Shown one piece after another: positions 1 to 8,819 of a DNA stretch of 64,000 nt (the first letter of the stretch is position 1; each line of letters begins with the position of its first letter). The stretch is from a bacterium (lineage in GTDB: Bacteria > Bacteroidota > Ignavibacteria > SZUA-365). The notes beneath the pieces were generated by a model. The model ran no database searches. It had not been told where the DNA came from and saw only the letters and a program-made list of their open reading frames with translations. Made by a program: the position numbers and the translations under genes. Location of the stretch: contig JAHLLD010000007.1 in the NCBI GenBank assembly GCA_020444325.1, positions 1 through 64,000 of the forward strand. Direction: 5' to 3'.

Positions 1-913
1 TCTTCGTCTTCACGTCCGTCCCGCCGCAGAAGTTCACCAGCTGCAGCTCCACCGTGCGCATCCCGCCATCGGCGCAGTCGCGCTCGTAGGTGATCACGCA
101 CTCCTGGAAGCCCTGGAAGATAATCGTCGAAATCTCCTGGTAAATCGCCGCCAGCTGACCCGCGTTCGGCGTCTGGTAGTAGCGCCCGCCTGTCAGCAGC
201 GCGATCATCTCGAGCTCGGTCGCGTTGATCGACGTTCCCAGGCCGATCGTAAACACGCGGATACGGTTGCGGTTGGCCAGCGAGATAATCTCCGCCGGTG
301 TGCGTGTCGATGAGTTGTCCCCACCGTCGGTCATCACGATCACCGCACGGCACTGGTTGACGCCGTTGTTGATCAGCTCGATGATACCGGCATAACAGCC
401 GTCCCAGACGGCCGTGCCGCCCCCGGCCGGAAGGCCGTCGACCGCCGAGTACAGCAACGGTTTGAGCGTGGTCATCTGCTGGGCGATGTTCACTGCCGTG
501 TTGAACCAGATGATCGTCGCCTCATCGAGCACGCCGTCCATCAGATCCACAAACGCACGGCCCGCGGCTTTTGCACCCGCGTTCCCCGCCCCGCTCATCG
601 AGCCCGAGGCATCGAATACCAGGGCGACCGAAATCGCGCAGCGCACCGTCGGATCGGGACACCACAGCGTGAAGTCCTTGACCTCAACGCCGTTTTCGAA
701 AATCTTGAAATCCTGCTTTGCCATGTTGTAAGCAGGATTGCCGTTACAGCCGACCGAGAAATACAGCTCGATCGTCGGCCAGTTCACCGTGATGCGCTTG
801 AAGTTCAGGTTCGGCTGCGCTTCTGCGGTCTGCGAGAGACCGAAGAAAGCGGCAAGCAGAATAATGAAGCTCCATGAACGCATGGTACGTACAGCAGTGA
901 CCATTGTATTCAT
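1..913 (-). CDS. Secreted VWA-domain protein (C-terminus outside window)
   Basis: The reading frame is open from the ATG at 913 to the window edge, giving at least 304 residues with no stop, so the protein is truncated by the window and not by mutation. It begins with a signal peptide (hydrophobic SFIILLAAFFGLSQTAEAQ), with a second in-frame Met four codons in. A von Willebrand factor A domain follows, with the MIDAS motif DASGSMSG near residue 100 and the later motif MTDGGDNS that supplies the metal-binding Asp/Thr region. Several Cys residues (SVGCNG, LWCPDPTVRC, WDGCYAG, CRAVIV) suggest disulphides in an extracytoplasmic protein. It is the third gene after a beta-barrel and an OmpA-like lipoprotein, so it probably acts at or outside the outer membrane. 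The ligand is unknown. A T9SS sorting domain might lie beyond the edge. Confidence 0.85.
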   Translation of the reverse strand, partial: MNTMVTAVRTMRSWSFIILLAAFFGLSQTAEAQPNLNFKRITVNWPTIELYFSVGCNGNPAYNMAKQDFKIFENGVEVKDFTLWCPDPTVRCAISVALVFDASGSMSGAGNAGAKAAGRAFVDLMDGVLDEATIIWFNTAVNIAQQMTTLKPLLYSAVDGLPAGGGTAVWDGCYAGIIELINNGVNQCRAVIVMTDGGDNSSTRTPAEIISLANRNRIRVFTIGLGTSINATELEMIALLTGGRYYQTPNAGQLAAIYQEISTIIFQGFQECVITYERDCADGGMRTVELQLVNFCGGTDVKTK

Positions 914-959
914 TGCATACCTCGTGCTGGGAAAAATCTATTCTTAACTCTTCGTGTCG

Positions 960-2573
960 TTATTCAATGACTGTCAGCTCAACACGACGGTTGCGCTGGC
1001 GGCCCTGTGGTGTCTCATTATCGTCAATAGGCTGCGACTCACCATAGCCCTTGCTGATGATGATATCTTCCGGCACACCGTTTTCAACCAGATAGGTCTT
1101 GACGGCGGCTGCCCGGCGTTCGGAGAGATCCAGATTGTATTCTTCCGTGCCAAGTGCATCGGTGTGCGCAGAGATTTCAAAGCGACGTCCCGGGTTCTGC
1201 AGAATGAAGCGGATTGCGCGCTCGAGTTCGGGCTTGGATTCGGGACGCAGGGTCGCCTTGTCAAAGTCGAAGAGCACGGTCAGGTTCGTTTTCGGCGGAA
1301 CCGTGATGATGGGCGGTATGGGTTCGAGTGCAATATTCTTTTCGAGTCGACGGTATGTGGTCAGTTCAGGAACTTCAAACACTTCCGATTTGAAGATGTA
1401 ACCCTTCTGCTCCGCACTGATACGATACTCGCGACCGGCGGGAACGATGAACTGATACTGGCCGCTTTCGAGGCTCTGGAATTTGTTGATGATCTCGCCC
1501 GTGCCGTAATCCTCAATGGTGATCGGTGTGGATGCCAGCGGCTGACCGGTTTCAATGTCGGTCACCACACCGAAGATGTTCACGACGGCGTCAGGCGGGA
1601 AGGGCGGATCGAGAAGCAGATACAGATCGAATTCCCCGTAGCCACCCGGACGATTTGACGCGAAGTACAGGGTGTCACCGGAAAGGGTTGAGGAAATGAA
1701 CACGTCATCGTTCACGGAATTGATCGGGTATCCGAGATTCATCGGACGGGACCAGCGGCTGCCCTGGTTGCGTGTGACGTACAGGTCCATACCACCGGCT
1801 GCCTTGGAATTCTCGCCGTCGGGGAAACCGTCGGAAGAGTAATAAAGGGTGCGGCCGTCGAAGGCGATAGAGGGTGTGCGCTCCTCGCCCTTGGTATTGA
1901 CATCCGGCCCGAGATTTACCGGGCGTCCCCAGGTTCCGTCGAGCTGACGGCGGGACATCCAGAGATCCGTGCCACCGTAGCCGCCCGGACGATCCGAGGC
2001 GAAGTACAGCGTGCGTCCGTCCGGCGCGATGGAAGGCTGGGATTCCCAGTACGTCGTGTTGATCTGATCAAAGTTGTCCACGACAGGCTCCATGCGAAGG
2101 TCCTTGCCTTCGGGATTGTCGAGATTGCGGGCAGAGGACCACTCGGTGCCGCGGTCATTCCATTCCGCCATGTAGATGTCGCATTTGCCGAAGCCGTCAG
2201 GCTGGCGGCAAAGCGCAAGGAAAAGCGTACGCCCGTCGGGCGAGATGGAGATCGCACCCTGGGATTCCGGCGTGTTGATGACCTCGGAGAGGTACACGGG
2301 CTTTTCCCAGTCGCGTTCGATGTGGTTGACGCGATACACGTCATCCCAGTAATCCTGACGCTTGGGATTGGGACGACGGGAAGTGAAAAACAGTGTTCCG
2401 TTCGCAGTTACCGCCGGGGCGTAATCGTCCCACGCGGAATTAACATTTTCGCCGACGTTTTCCACAACACCGCCCGTAACCAATGCGATGTCGGCAGGCT
2501 CCGTACCGGAGCAGCCGCTCAGCAGAACCGCGACAAAAATGAGGCTAGTAATATAAGATGCGTACCGTTGCAT
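960..2573 (-). CDS. PD40 beta-propeller / OmpA-domain lipoprotein
   Basis: 537 residues from the ATG at 2573. This start puts a lipoprotein signal first, with lipobox LSGC and lipidated Cys21; an upstream Met 33 codons earlier would bury it. Residues about 50-330 hold WD40-like PD40 blades, recognisable by repeated SPDGRTLFLA, APDGRTLYFASDRPGG and SFDGRTLYYSSDG segments. About 345-410 is a carboxypeptidase-regulatory-like beta sandwich (GVVTDIETGQPLA). About 425-537 is an OmpA C-terminal domain with the peptidoglycan-binding signature HTDALGTEEYN...LSERRA and a terminal GRQRNRRVEL. Such proteins tether the outer membrane to peptidoglycan; in Bacteroidota related PD40-OmpA proteins (for example PorE) serve the type IX secretion machine. 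Whether this one does is an inference from the many T9SS cargos nearby. Confidence 0.9.
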   Translation of the reverse strand: MQRYASYITSLIFVAVLLSGCSGTEPADIALVTGGVVENVGENVNSAWDDYAPAVTANGTLFFTSRRPNPKRQDYWDDVYRVNHIERDWEKPVYLSEVINTPESQGAISISPDGRTLFLALCRQPDGFGKCDIYMAEWNDRGTEWSSARNLDNPEGKDLRMEPVVDNFDQINTTYWESQPSIAPDGRTLYFASDRPGGYGGTDLWMSRRQLDGTWGRPVNLGPDVNTKGEERTPSIAFDGRTLYYSSDGFPDGENSKAAGGMDLYVTRNQGSRWSRPMNLGYPINSVNDDVFISSTLSGDTLYFASNRPGGYGEFDLYLLLDPPFPPDAVVNIFGVVTDIETGQPLASTPITIEDYGTGEIINKFQSLESGQYQFIVPAGREYRISAEQKGYIFKSEVFEVPELTTYRRLEKNIALEPIPPIITVPPKTNLTVLFDFDKATLRPESKPELERAIRFILQNPGRRFEISAHTDALGTEEYNLDLSERRAAAVKTYLVENGVPEDIIISKGYGESQPIDDNETPQGRQRNRRVELTVIE

Positions 2574-2617
2574 GTAATCCAAACCCGCAATAGTGAGGGG
2601 GAATCGTGAATTGGAGA

Positions 2618-3406
2618 TTAGAAGGCCTCGTACTTGAGCCCGATGGAGAACTGGACTGACATCACCTTCCAATCATCGAGGGCGATATCACGACCCCTGT
2701 CCGTTACGATGTCCGTGACTTTCGTCAGCGGATACCCGACACGGATTTCAGGGTTGATGTACCAGCGCGGTCGGACGATATAATCGTAGCCGAAACCGAC
2801 CATCGCTTCGAGTCGAAGCGTTCCGTCGAATTCGCCAGTGGATACTTCACGACGCGTATCCAGCAGCTCACGATACGACAGCTCCGCATCAACGATTTCC
2901 TGATCATGACGAATGTTCGCGGCCATGGGAATACCGACGGCGGGACCCGCAAAAACGTACCAGCGGGCGAGACGCGGCTGCCAGCGGGCATAGAGTCCGA
3001 CAGTCAGGTACGAGAGTGACACATCACCGATTTCCTCATACGTCACCGGATCGACCCGAACCTGAGACCCTGTGGAGATCGGCGTGTCGATGTCACGCTC
3101 ATAGGATTCCATGGTGTGCTTGTTGTCATAAAAGATTTTTGCCATGACAGCCCAGGATGGTGACCAGGCGTACGTAATGTCCGCTCCGATCTGGGCGCCG
3201 ATGTTCGCGAGGTTGAAACCGCCTTCGAAATTACAATCGCAATCGGTTCTGAACTCCCCCATGTTCGTGTTGTGATTCAACCCCAGAAAGCCGCTGACAA
3301 ACACACGAGAGACGTCAGGGCTGTAGACGGTCTGTGCCATGCCAGCGCTTGACATGACCAGCAGGCTTGCGATCACAAAACAAGATCGCAGAAAGGGTAA
3401 TCTCAT
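2618..3406 (-). CDS. Outer-membrane beta-barrel protein
   Basis: 262 residues from the ATG at 3406, chosen because it opens directly on a signal peptide (MRLPFLRSCFVIASLLVMSS, cleavage after GMAQ). The mature part has alternating aromatic/polar strands typical of an eight-to-ten-stranded porin-like barrel (VFVSGFLGLN, YLTVGLYARW, WYVFAGPAVG, GYDYIVRPRWYINPEIRVGYPL) and ends in ...SIGLKYEAF, a C-terminal Phe as BAM substrates have. One Cys pair (DCDC) sits near residue 50. The next gene, a PD40-OmpA lipoprotein, starts 44 bases downstream and a VWA protein follows, so the three are probably co-transcribed. PorT/outer-membrane-protein-like families fit, but I cannot name the exact one. Confidence 0.85.
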   Translation of the reverse strand: MRLPFLRSCFVIASLLVMSSAGMAQTVYSPDVSRVFVSGFLGLNHNTNMGEFRTDCDCNFEGGFNLANIGAQIGADITYAWSPSWAVMAKIFYDNKHTMESYERDIDTPISTGSQVRVDPVTYEEIGDVSLSYLTVGLYARWQPRLARWYVFAGPAVGIPMAANIRHDQEIVDAELSYRELLDTRREVSTGEFDGTLRLEAMVGFGYDYIVRPRWYINPEIRVGYPLTKVTDIVTDRGRDIALDDWKVMSVQFSIGLKYEAF

Positions 3407-3554
3407 AAGCACACCTGATATCAATGACCAATAAAAAAAAGACCTATTTACACGAAATATTGTATTAACAATACCGGACCGGAAAACAAAAGAGCGAACA
3501 GCTACGTAAATGAGCGAGCCGAATTCCCAGAAATCGTTGAAAACAGCCAACTTA

Positions 3555-3571
3555 TGTGAAAAATATTCACA
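3555..3571. promoter_or_regulatory. Palindrome in promoter region of the outer-membrane operon
   Basis: TGTGAAAAATATTCACA is a perfect inverted repeat with 6-base arms around 5 A/T bases, about 150 bases upstream of the beta-barrel gene start at 3406. It resembles a CRP/FNR-family site but with seven instead of six bases between the TGTGA and TCACA half-sites. The regulator is not identifiable from this window, and chance in an AT-rich intergenic region is possible. Confidence 0.3.
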
Positions 3572-3677
3572 CAAGAATATACGAATAATGATTTTAATGT
3601 CAATGACTTTCCCGACCCGTAACGGGGAAATATCAATGATGGGAATCCCATGTCTGTTGTGTTGAAGGGCATCAGAC

Positions 3678-4430
3678 TCAGAGTAGCTTGTGCTGAGTGA
3701 TCAGCTGTTGTTCCGCTTTGCGCCAGATCTTCTGGCAGGGAAAAGCGTTGGAATATAATGCTTCGTCCAGAATTATGGAATCGATTTTCCGGGGATAGAG
3801 GTTTTGCAGCAGTTTGAGATCCTTGTACTCCCGGACGGAGCCATTCAGCGTGACTGATAAGTTAGTCCTTTCAGCAAGCGAATGCAAGAAATCCGCGAAA
3901 GCTCCGGGCAGCGAAATCTGCATACTTGTTTCGGTAACGACGATACGCTGCAGACCCTGCTGTTTCCAGGCTGCGGCCATATCGGTAAACTGCTGCGCCG
4001 TGACGGAACCGCCGGAAATTATCTCCCTGCCGTCGAAGGAAAGATTCACGACGATCTTTCTCGGTCCGAATCGGGAGAGCAGGTTCTGCAGATCGAGTCC
4101 GTCACGGAGCTGCGCGACAGGAACGACCATGCGCGATGCGCCTGCTTCTTCGAGAACGGCGGCGATGTCGTCTTCCCCGCTGATTGCGGAGGAGAACTGA
4201 ATGGGAATGTCCACGGCATCGACGACTGCCCGCAGTACGGAGATTTGCTTTGGGCGATCTTCTCCAGGCATGTCAAGACCGGCCACGTGCAGCGCCTTCG
4301 CATTTTCCCCACGCCAGAGTCGTGCGACATCCGCCGGATGCAGCGGATACTTTCCTTCTGTTCCGGCTTCGCCTTCGGCGGTGCGGGTACAACGTCCCTT
4401 GCGGATATGGAGTGCGGGAATAATGAGCAT
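3678..4430 (-). CDS. HisA-fold protein lacking HisA catalytic residues
   Basis: 250 residues, the normal length for HisA (ProFAR isomerase), and the order of strands and loops can be followed: IIPAL at the N-terminus, ALHVAGLD, DIPIQFSSAIS, MVVPVAQLRDG, KIVVNLSFDG, RIVVTETSM, SVTLNGSVRE, SIILDEALYS. Almost every catalytic or phosphate-binding position is changed. The first active-site Asp (IPALD in HisA) is His8, the second (LALDVR) is Ser131, the GGG phosphate loop is SSA, CTDIxRDG is VTETSMQIS, and SGG is NGS. It therefore cannot be an ordinary HisA. It lies 15 bases after a lipoprotein gene at the end of an ndk-Nudix-muramidase run and away from any his gene. A binding, regulatory or structural role, or a new reaction, are all open. 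Confidence 0.75.
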   Translation of the reverse strand: MLIIPALHIRKGRCTRTAEGEAGTEGKYPLHPADVARLWRGENAKALHVAGLDMPGEDRPKQISVLRAVVDAVDIPIQFSSAISGEDDIAAVLEEAGASRMVVPVAQLRDGLDLQNLLSRFGPRKIVVNLSFDGREIISGGSVTAQQFTDMAAAWKQQGLQRIVVTETSMQISLPGAFADFLHSLAERTNLSVTLNGSVREYKDLKLLQNLYPRKIDSIILDEALYSNAFPCQKIWRKAEQQLITQHKLL

Positions 4431-4445
4431 GCGTGCCGGTGCTCG

Positions 4446-5549
4446 TCAGTTGTCCAGTGTCGTGGGAGAATACGGTTCTATACGATCTTCAGTGTAGGCC
4501 TTCTGCGTCCACCAGAAGTTTTTTGCCTGCTCCGGAGCCAGTTCCTTGAGCTCGTCAGGGGGCTCGACATACATGCGCACATTGACATCCGTGCGAAGAT
4601 TTCTGCGCTGCATGCGACCGTGCAACATATTGAACACCGTAATACCCCCTGCGGTTACATCGAAGGTGTCCATTGTTGCCATCCCCTGACCGGTATCGAA
4701 GGTTTTATCGCCTGTATAGCGTGAGCTGATATGCACTGCGATGTGCGCAACACGCCCTTTCGGCGAACTCACGATGTCCTTGACGGTATAGCGGGCGACA
4801 TCTTCTTTCGCAAGATAGCCGAGCGTTTCGGGACGTACAATCTGCCAGGTCGAATCTTTTGCGACCGGGTGATCGGCAAGTTTCTGAAAGGCAAGCTGAA
4901 GGACCGCCTTCAGCTTGGCCACCGAAATCGCCTGCTTTATGCTTTCAATATCACTTTTTCTTGTCGTACCGTAATCATCGCGGAGATAATTTTTCACCAC
5001 GCTGTCAAGCTTGCTGACGCTGCTGATCCGGCCATCCGGATCCACCGTGATCTCGAATGGTGCATCCACGGGAGCGTTGTGTTCGGCGAAGCGCTTTTCG
5101 ACCTCGTAGCTGTTGTCCGCGTCCGAATCATAGTCGAGTTCGTTTTTGCCGTCCGGTGCCTCATAGCTTCCATGAAAGGTCACTCTGTCACAGGTAACAC
5201 GCAGTCGCCCACCTCCGCCTTCCGCGGCCTCCAGTACCTCGAAGCGATACCAGTGGCGAATTTCCTGCCGGTTCTTTTCCGCGACGGAGTCCTTGTAGAG
5301 ATTCACCTGCTGCAGCGAGGTGAACGCGTAACCGAACCTGTCTCCACGAGTGAAATGGTAGGTGAGCGAAACAGGCGCATCGAGAGCGATGGAAGCGCCT
5401 CTGTCATCTGCTGTCAGCATCTGTTCGCTTTCATCGCCGCCGCTGTCGGTGACGGATTTCACATCCATCTCGGCTTTTTTGTTTTCCTGCCCACAGCTGC
5501 AGAGAAGCATGGGAAACAGTACGAGAAGCAGCGCATTCCTCAACAGCAT
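4446..5549 (-). CDS. Lipoprotein, possibly DUF6263-like
   Basis: 367 residues with a clean lipoprotein signal (MLLRNALLLVLFPMLLCSC, lipobox LCSC). The mature protein is mostly beta structure with an internal TFHGSYEAPDG region, a pro-region-like ITVDPDGRISSV segment, and a Trp-rich C-terminus (NFWWTQKAY). The arrangement (YHFTRGDRFGYAF, then VTVDxxGRI, then a late TWQIVRPE) resembles the DUF6263 lipoprotein family, whose function is unknown; this match is from memory. It sits 23 bases after the DUF1343 muramidase and 15 bases before the HisA-like gene, so co-transcription is likely. Confidence 0.7.
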   Translation of the reverse strand: MLLRNALLLVLFPMLLCSCGQENKKAEMDVKSVTDSGGDESEQMLTADDRGASIALDAPVSLTYHFTRGDRFGYAFTSLQQVNLYKDSVAEKNRQEIRHWYRFEVLEAAEGGGGRLRVTCDRVTFHGSYEAPDGKNELDYDSDADNSYEVEKRFAEHNAPVDAPFEITVDPDGRISSVSKLDSVVKNYLRDDYGTTRKSDIESIKQAISVAKLKAVLQLAFQKLADHPVAKDSTWQIVRPETLGYLAKEDVARYTVKDIVSSPKGRVAHIAVHISSRYTGDKTFDTGQGMATMDTFDVTAGGITVFNMLHGRMQRRNLRTDVNVRMYVEPPDELKELAPEQAKNFWWTQKAYTEDRIEPYSPTTLDN

Positions 5550-5572
5550 GGAAGTAAGCCTCGTGGATATGA

Positions 5573-6856
5573 TTAGTGGTACAGGAGGTACGGCAGACTG
5601 ACGCGGCGAAACGTTGCGATGTCTTCATCGATTGCCCCCCGCAGTGTCGCAGACAATGTTGTGCAAGGGCGAGCGATACCGGTCAATAGGGAAAGATACG
5701 ACGTACAGCGCACTTTTCCATGATGCAGATGCCGTAGGACACGAAGAATTTCCACACCGCATCGCCATGCCGGAAAGCTGCGCGCATCCGTTATCTGCAG
5801 GCGAATGCCGCCGCAGCGTTCCCCTTCGTAACGGGGGTGGCGTGCTCCGGGACGAGACTCCGGTGTGAACGTTTCCTCCGAGAAACGTACGCCCGGCAGA
5901 TGAAGTCCATTCAGCGCCGCGACTGCAGCGGCCCCGTCAACAAATGGGGCGCCGATGAGCAGGAACGGAATTGCGGTACCGCGACCCTCTGAAATGTTGC
6001 TGCCTTCAAACAGACAGGTGCCCACGTAGGCAAGCGCCGCCTCGGGCGAAATGATGTTGGGAGAGGGACGACGCCAGGGCAGACCTGTATCTTCGTAAAC
6101 CATTTCCCGCTTCCATCCACGCATTGGGACGACGGTACAGAAAGGACGCACGCCACCACGCAGCCATCCCTCCCCAATGGCCATGCGCGCCAGTTCTCCT
6201 GCTGTCATCCCATGACGCACGGGAACGGGAAGATACGACACAAAGCTCTGCAGACTGTCGTCGCGGATGGGACCTTCCACCTGCACGCCACCAAGGGGAT
6301 TGGGGCGGTCGAGTACAACAACCCTCGTACCCGTCTTCGCCGCTTCCTCGAGACAGAACATCATGGTCGTGATATAGGTATAGTATCGCGCGCCGACATC
6401 CTGCAAATCCATCAGCAGCACGTCGATACCGGAAAGCATTTCGTGTGTGGGACGCCGCGTATTCCCGTAAAGGGAGTATTGAGGAATGTCACCAATGCGG
6501 CCTGAAGAGACATGCAATCCCGCATCCGCACTTCCGGTGAAACCGTGCTCCGGTGTGAACACTGCTGCAAGTTCCACGGCATCGAGCTGGCGAAGGGTGT
6601 CGAATAACGCGACGCCGTTCGAAAGAAGCGACGTATGGTTGCACAGCAATCCCACCCTCTTGCCGTTGATCAAATGCAGTGAATCCGAAAGCAGCACTTC
6701 ACATCCGAGCTTCACCGCAGGCGTAGGTCCCGCTGACATATCCCGTGGCAATGTGCCCCGCGCCATCCCGGTCCGGGGAAGCATCAGCATGCAGACGAGA
6801 AGCATGGTGAATGGAAGCGGGAAATACACCCTCCACCGGGAAACGGAATGCAGCAT
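5573..6856 (-). CDS. DUF1343 / NamZ-like exo-beta-N-acetylmuramidase
   Basis: 427 residues from the ATG at 6856, whose A is shared with the stop of the Nudix gene (TGATG overlap), which makes this the likely coupled start. A signal peptide (PFTMLLVCMLMLPRTGMA) points to export. DUF1343 hallmarks are visible in order: NHTSLLSNG, FTPEHGF, SLYGNTRRPT, DLQDVGARYYTYITTM, DRPNPLGG, GLPWRRPSPN, EGSNISEGRGT, and the terminal PYLLYH. Characterised members (NamZ of Bacillus and Tannerella) release MurNAc from the non-reducing end of peptidoglycan fragments, so the role here is probably cell-wall recycling in the periplasm. No MurNAc kinase or etherase gene is in the window. Confidence 0.9.
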   Translation of the reverse strand: MLHSVSRWRVYFPLPFTMLLVCMLMLPRTGMARGTLPRDMSAGPTPAVKLGCEVLLSDSLHLINGKRVGLLCNHTSLLSNGVALFDTLRQLDAVELAAVFTPEHGFTGSADAGLHVSSGRIGDIPQYSLYGNTRRPTHEMLSGIDVLLMDLQDVGARYYTYITTMMFCLEEAAKTGTRVVVLDRPNPLGGVQVEGPIRDDSLQSFVSYLPVPVRHGMTAGELARMAIGEGWLRGGVRPFCTVVPMRGWKREMVYEDTGLPWRRPSPNIISPEAALAYVGTCLFEGSNISEGRGTAIPFLLIGAPFVDGAAAVAALNGLHLPGVRFSEETFTPESRPGARHPRYEGERCGGIRLQITDARSFPAWRCGVEILRVLRHLHHGKVRCTSYLSLLTGIARPCTTLSATLRGAIDEDIATFRRVSLPYLLYH

Positions 6857-7398
6857 CACTTCTGCTCCCGCATACTGCGCAAGAGGCTCCATGTTGCAAG
6901 TGTCATGCCATCCCAGATGCGCCCGTCTTTCACCATCGCCGGAAATTCCTCGCTGCGCAAGGTGAGGATTTCAAATTCTTCGGTTTCATCAGGCGCTGCT
7001 GCACAGGCACGCAGTCCGCGGGCGAGATACACACTGCAGAGCTCGTCAGTCACGCCGTTGAAAGGATTGAATTGCCCGATCTCCTGCAGCTCGGCAGCCT
7101 CAAGCCCGGCTTCCTCCCGTAATTCCGCCCTTGCGGCCTGTTCCCTCCCCTGTCCCTCTTTGACACCCCCGGCCGGAAACTCCACACTCTCCCGATCGTT
7201 GAGGTAGCGATACTGCCGCACGAGCACGATGCGGCCATCCTCATGCTCGGGAATGACCATCACCGATCCGGGGGTGTGCACGAAATGATACTCCCCCCGG
7301 GATCCCGAGGGGAGTGTCACATCATCACGCCGGTATTCCCACCAGGGATTTCGCAGAAGGACTTCCCCGGCGCGCCGTGTCCAGCGTCCGAGAGACAT
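6856..7398 (-). CDS. Nudix hydrolase, ADP-ribose pyrophosphatase type
   Basis: 180 residues. The Nudix box lies at PAGGVKEG...ELREEAGLEA with exactly 23 residues between first Gly and last hydrophobic position. The metal-binding ELREE part is intact, but position 7 of the box (normally Glu) is Gln and position 15 (normally Arg) is Ala, a paired change. The Pro-Ala-Gly-Gly before the box and the following LQEIGQFNPFNGVTDE segment resemble ADP-ribose/sugar-nucleotide pyrophosphatases (YffH/NudF group). The ATG overlaps the stop of ndk by one base (TGATG), and the next gene starts the same way, so three proteins are translationally coupled. The substrate is probably a nucleoside diphosphate linked to a sugar. 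Confidence 0.88.
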   Translation of the reverse strand: MSLGRWTRRAGEVLLRNPWWEYRRDDVTLPSGSRGEYHFVHTPGSVMVIPEHEDGRIVLVRQYRYLNDRESVEFPAGGVKEGQGREQAARAELREEAGLEAAELQEIGQFNPFNGVTDELCSVYLARGLRACAAAPDETEEFEILTLRSEEFPAMVKDGRIWDGMTLATWSLLRSMREQK

Positions 7399-7820
7399 CA
7401 GGCCTGATCGATCAGATCGCGTCCGGCAAAGAAATATCCGATCTCGATCGCGGCATTTTCATCGCTGTCGGATCCATGGACAATGTTCTCGCCCTTGCTG
7501 TCGGCATACAGCTTGCGCACGGTGCCATCTGCCGCCTCTGCGGGATCGGTGGCGCCGATGAGCGTGCGGAAGTCCGCAACGGCGTTGTCTTTCTCGAGAA
7601 CGATGGGGACGCAGGGACCGGAAGACATGAAGGCAACGAGGTCGTTGAAGAAGGGGCGCTCGCGGTGCACTTCATAGAACCCGCCGGCGGTTTCAGCCGT
7701 CAGCCACACCATGCGCATGCCGCGTACGCGGAATCCGGCTTCGGTGATCTGCTTGATGACATCGCCGATCAGGTTTTTCCTGACGCAGTCGGGCTTGAGA
7801 ATTGCAAGTGTTCGTTCCAA
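7398..7820 (-). CDS. ndk: Nucleoside diphosphate kinase, TTG start
   Basis: 140 residues, the standard length, when read from a TTG at 7820 that is preceded by ACAGGAACACATACT, placing an AGGAA ribosome site about seven bases upstream. No ATG exists at the right place; the open frame upstream of TTG has no homology. It starts with [10 protein letters not shown], whose Lys binds the ATP phosphates, and contains the active-site His in [17 protein letters not shown], followed by the usual acidic end. Ndk balances NTP pools through a phospho-His intermediate in the cytoplasm. The stop codon shares one base with the Nudix gene start. Confidence 0.95.
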   Translation of the reverse strand: MERTLAILKPDCVRKNLIGDVIKQITEAGFRVRGMRMVWLTAETAGGFYEVHRERPFFNDLVAFMSSGPCVPIVLEKDNAVADFRTLIGATDPAEAADGTVRKLYADSKGENIVHGSDSDENAAIEIGYFFAGRDLIDQA

Positions 7821-7885
7821 AGTATGTGTTCCTGTGTATGGTGAGTAAATGAAGTGATGTGTTCGTTTGTCGAAAAATAACGGGA

Positions 7886-8758
7886 TCAGCGCGCTCTGCG
7901 CAAACGTGAGGGACGCCAGCCGCTGAGCACGGTGATGCCGGCGATGATTGCGGCCATGCCGAGGAAGGAGTAAATGGTCAGCGACTCGCCGAGCAGCAGC
8001 GAATACATGGTGGAAAGAAATATCACGAAGTAGTTCACGACCGTCGCCCGCGCAGCGCGCTCCAGCCGCAATCCCTTTGTCATCGAGACCTGCGCGATCT
8101 GTGTCGTCACACCAACACCGAGCAGAATCAACCACTCCATGCCGACGGGCATGCGCCAGCTCGTCGCAGCGAGCGGGGCGGCCAGGATAACAGCGATGAG
8201 AGGGAAATACATGACAATCGTCAACGGGTCCTCACCCTCCATACCGAGCTTACGCACAATGTTGTAGGCAAGTCCGCTGCACATGGCGCCTCCCAGACCG
8301 ATCAGCGCCGGGAGCACGGCCGATACCGACGTTGGCTGTGCGATCAGCAGAACGCCGCCGAACGCGAGCAACCCCGCCAGCCATTCGCTCCCATGCGTTC
8401 GCTCCTTGAGAATGAAGGGCGCGAAGAGAGCCGTGAACAACGGATTGGTGTACTGTATTGTCACGGCCTCCGCGAGCGGCATCGCGTGAATGGTATAGAA
8501 GTAAGCCGAAAGACCGAGAAACCCGAAGAGACCGCGGAGGAAAAGCAGCCCCTTGTTTTTTCCCCAGAGCGATTTTCCCGCCCGGAGCAGAAGTGCGGCG
8601 GAGATGACGAGGCTTACCAGTGCACGAAACACGACCACTTCAAGGAACGGGATGTCGCGTACGAGACGGACAAACAACCCCATCATACTGAAGAACACCG
8701 CAGCGCTGATCATATAGCGCATGCCGGGCGTCAGAACGTTTCGTGCACGCAGGTCCAT
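7886..8758 (-). CDS. DMT-family (EamA) transporter
   Basis: 290 residues with ten hydrophobic segments in two EamA repeats of about 140 residues each: the first runs from [19 protein letters not shown] to LLIAQPTSV, the second from [23 protein letters not shown] to [14 protein letters not shown]. Each ends with a Pro- or Gly-rich turn of the type EamA proteins have ([22 protein letters not shown] in the first). A basic C-terminal tail (RPSRLRRAR) should face the cytoplasm. Members export amino acids, nucleosides or other metabolites; the sequence does not tell which. It ends 65 bases before ndk on the same strand. Confidence 0.88.
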   Translation of the reverse strand: MDLRARNVLTPGMRYMISAAVFFSMMGLFVRLVRDIPFLEVVVFRALVSLVISAALLLRAGKSLWGKNKGLLFLRGLFGFLGLSAYFYTIHAMPLAEAVTIQYTNPLFTALFAPFILKERTHGSEWLAGLLAFGGVLLIAQPTSVSAVLPALIGLGGAMCSGLAYNIVRKLGMEGEDPLTIVMYFPLIAVILAAPLAATSWRMPVGMEWLILLGVGVTTQIAQVSMTKGLRLERAARATVVNYFVIFLSTMYSLLLGESLTIYSFLGMAAIIAGITVLSGWRPSRLRRAR

Positions 8759-8819
8759 CCCTCAATATACGGAGTCCGGGAATATTCTCCAGACCGGGCT
8801 TTGCAGCAGCAGGGCCTCG

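Noticed and set aside
3882-4724. 280-codon open frame on the plus strand
   Set aside because: Antisense to the HisA-like and lipoprotein genes; no motif.
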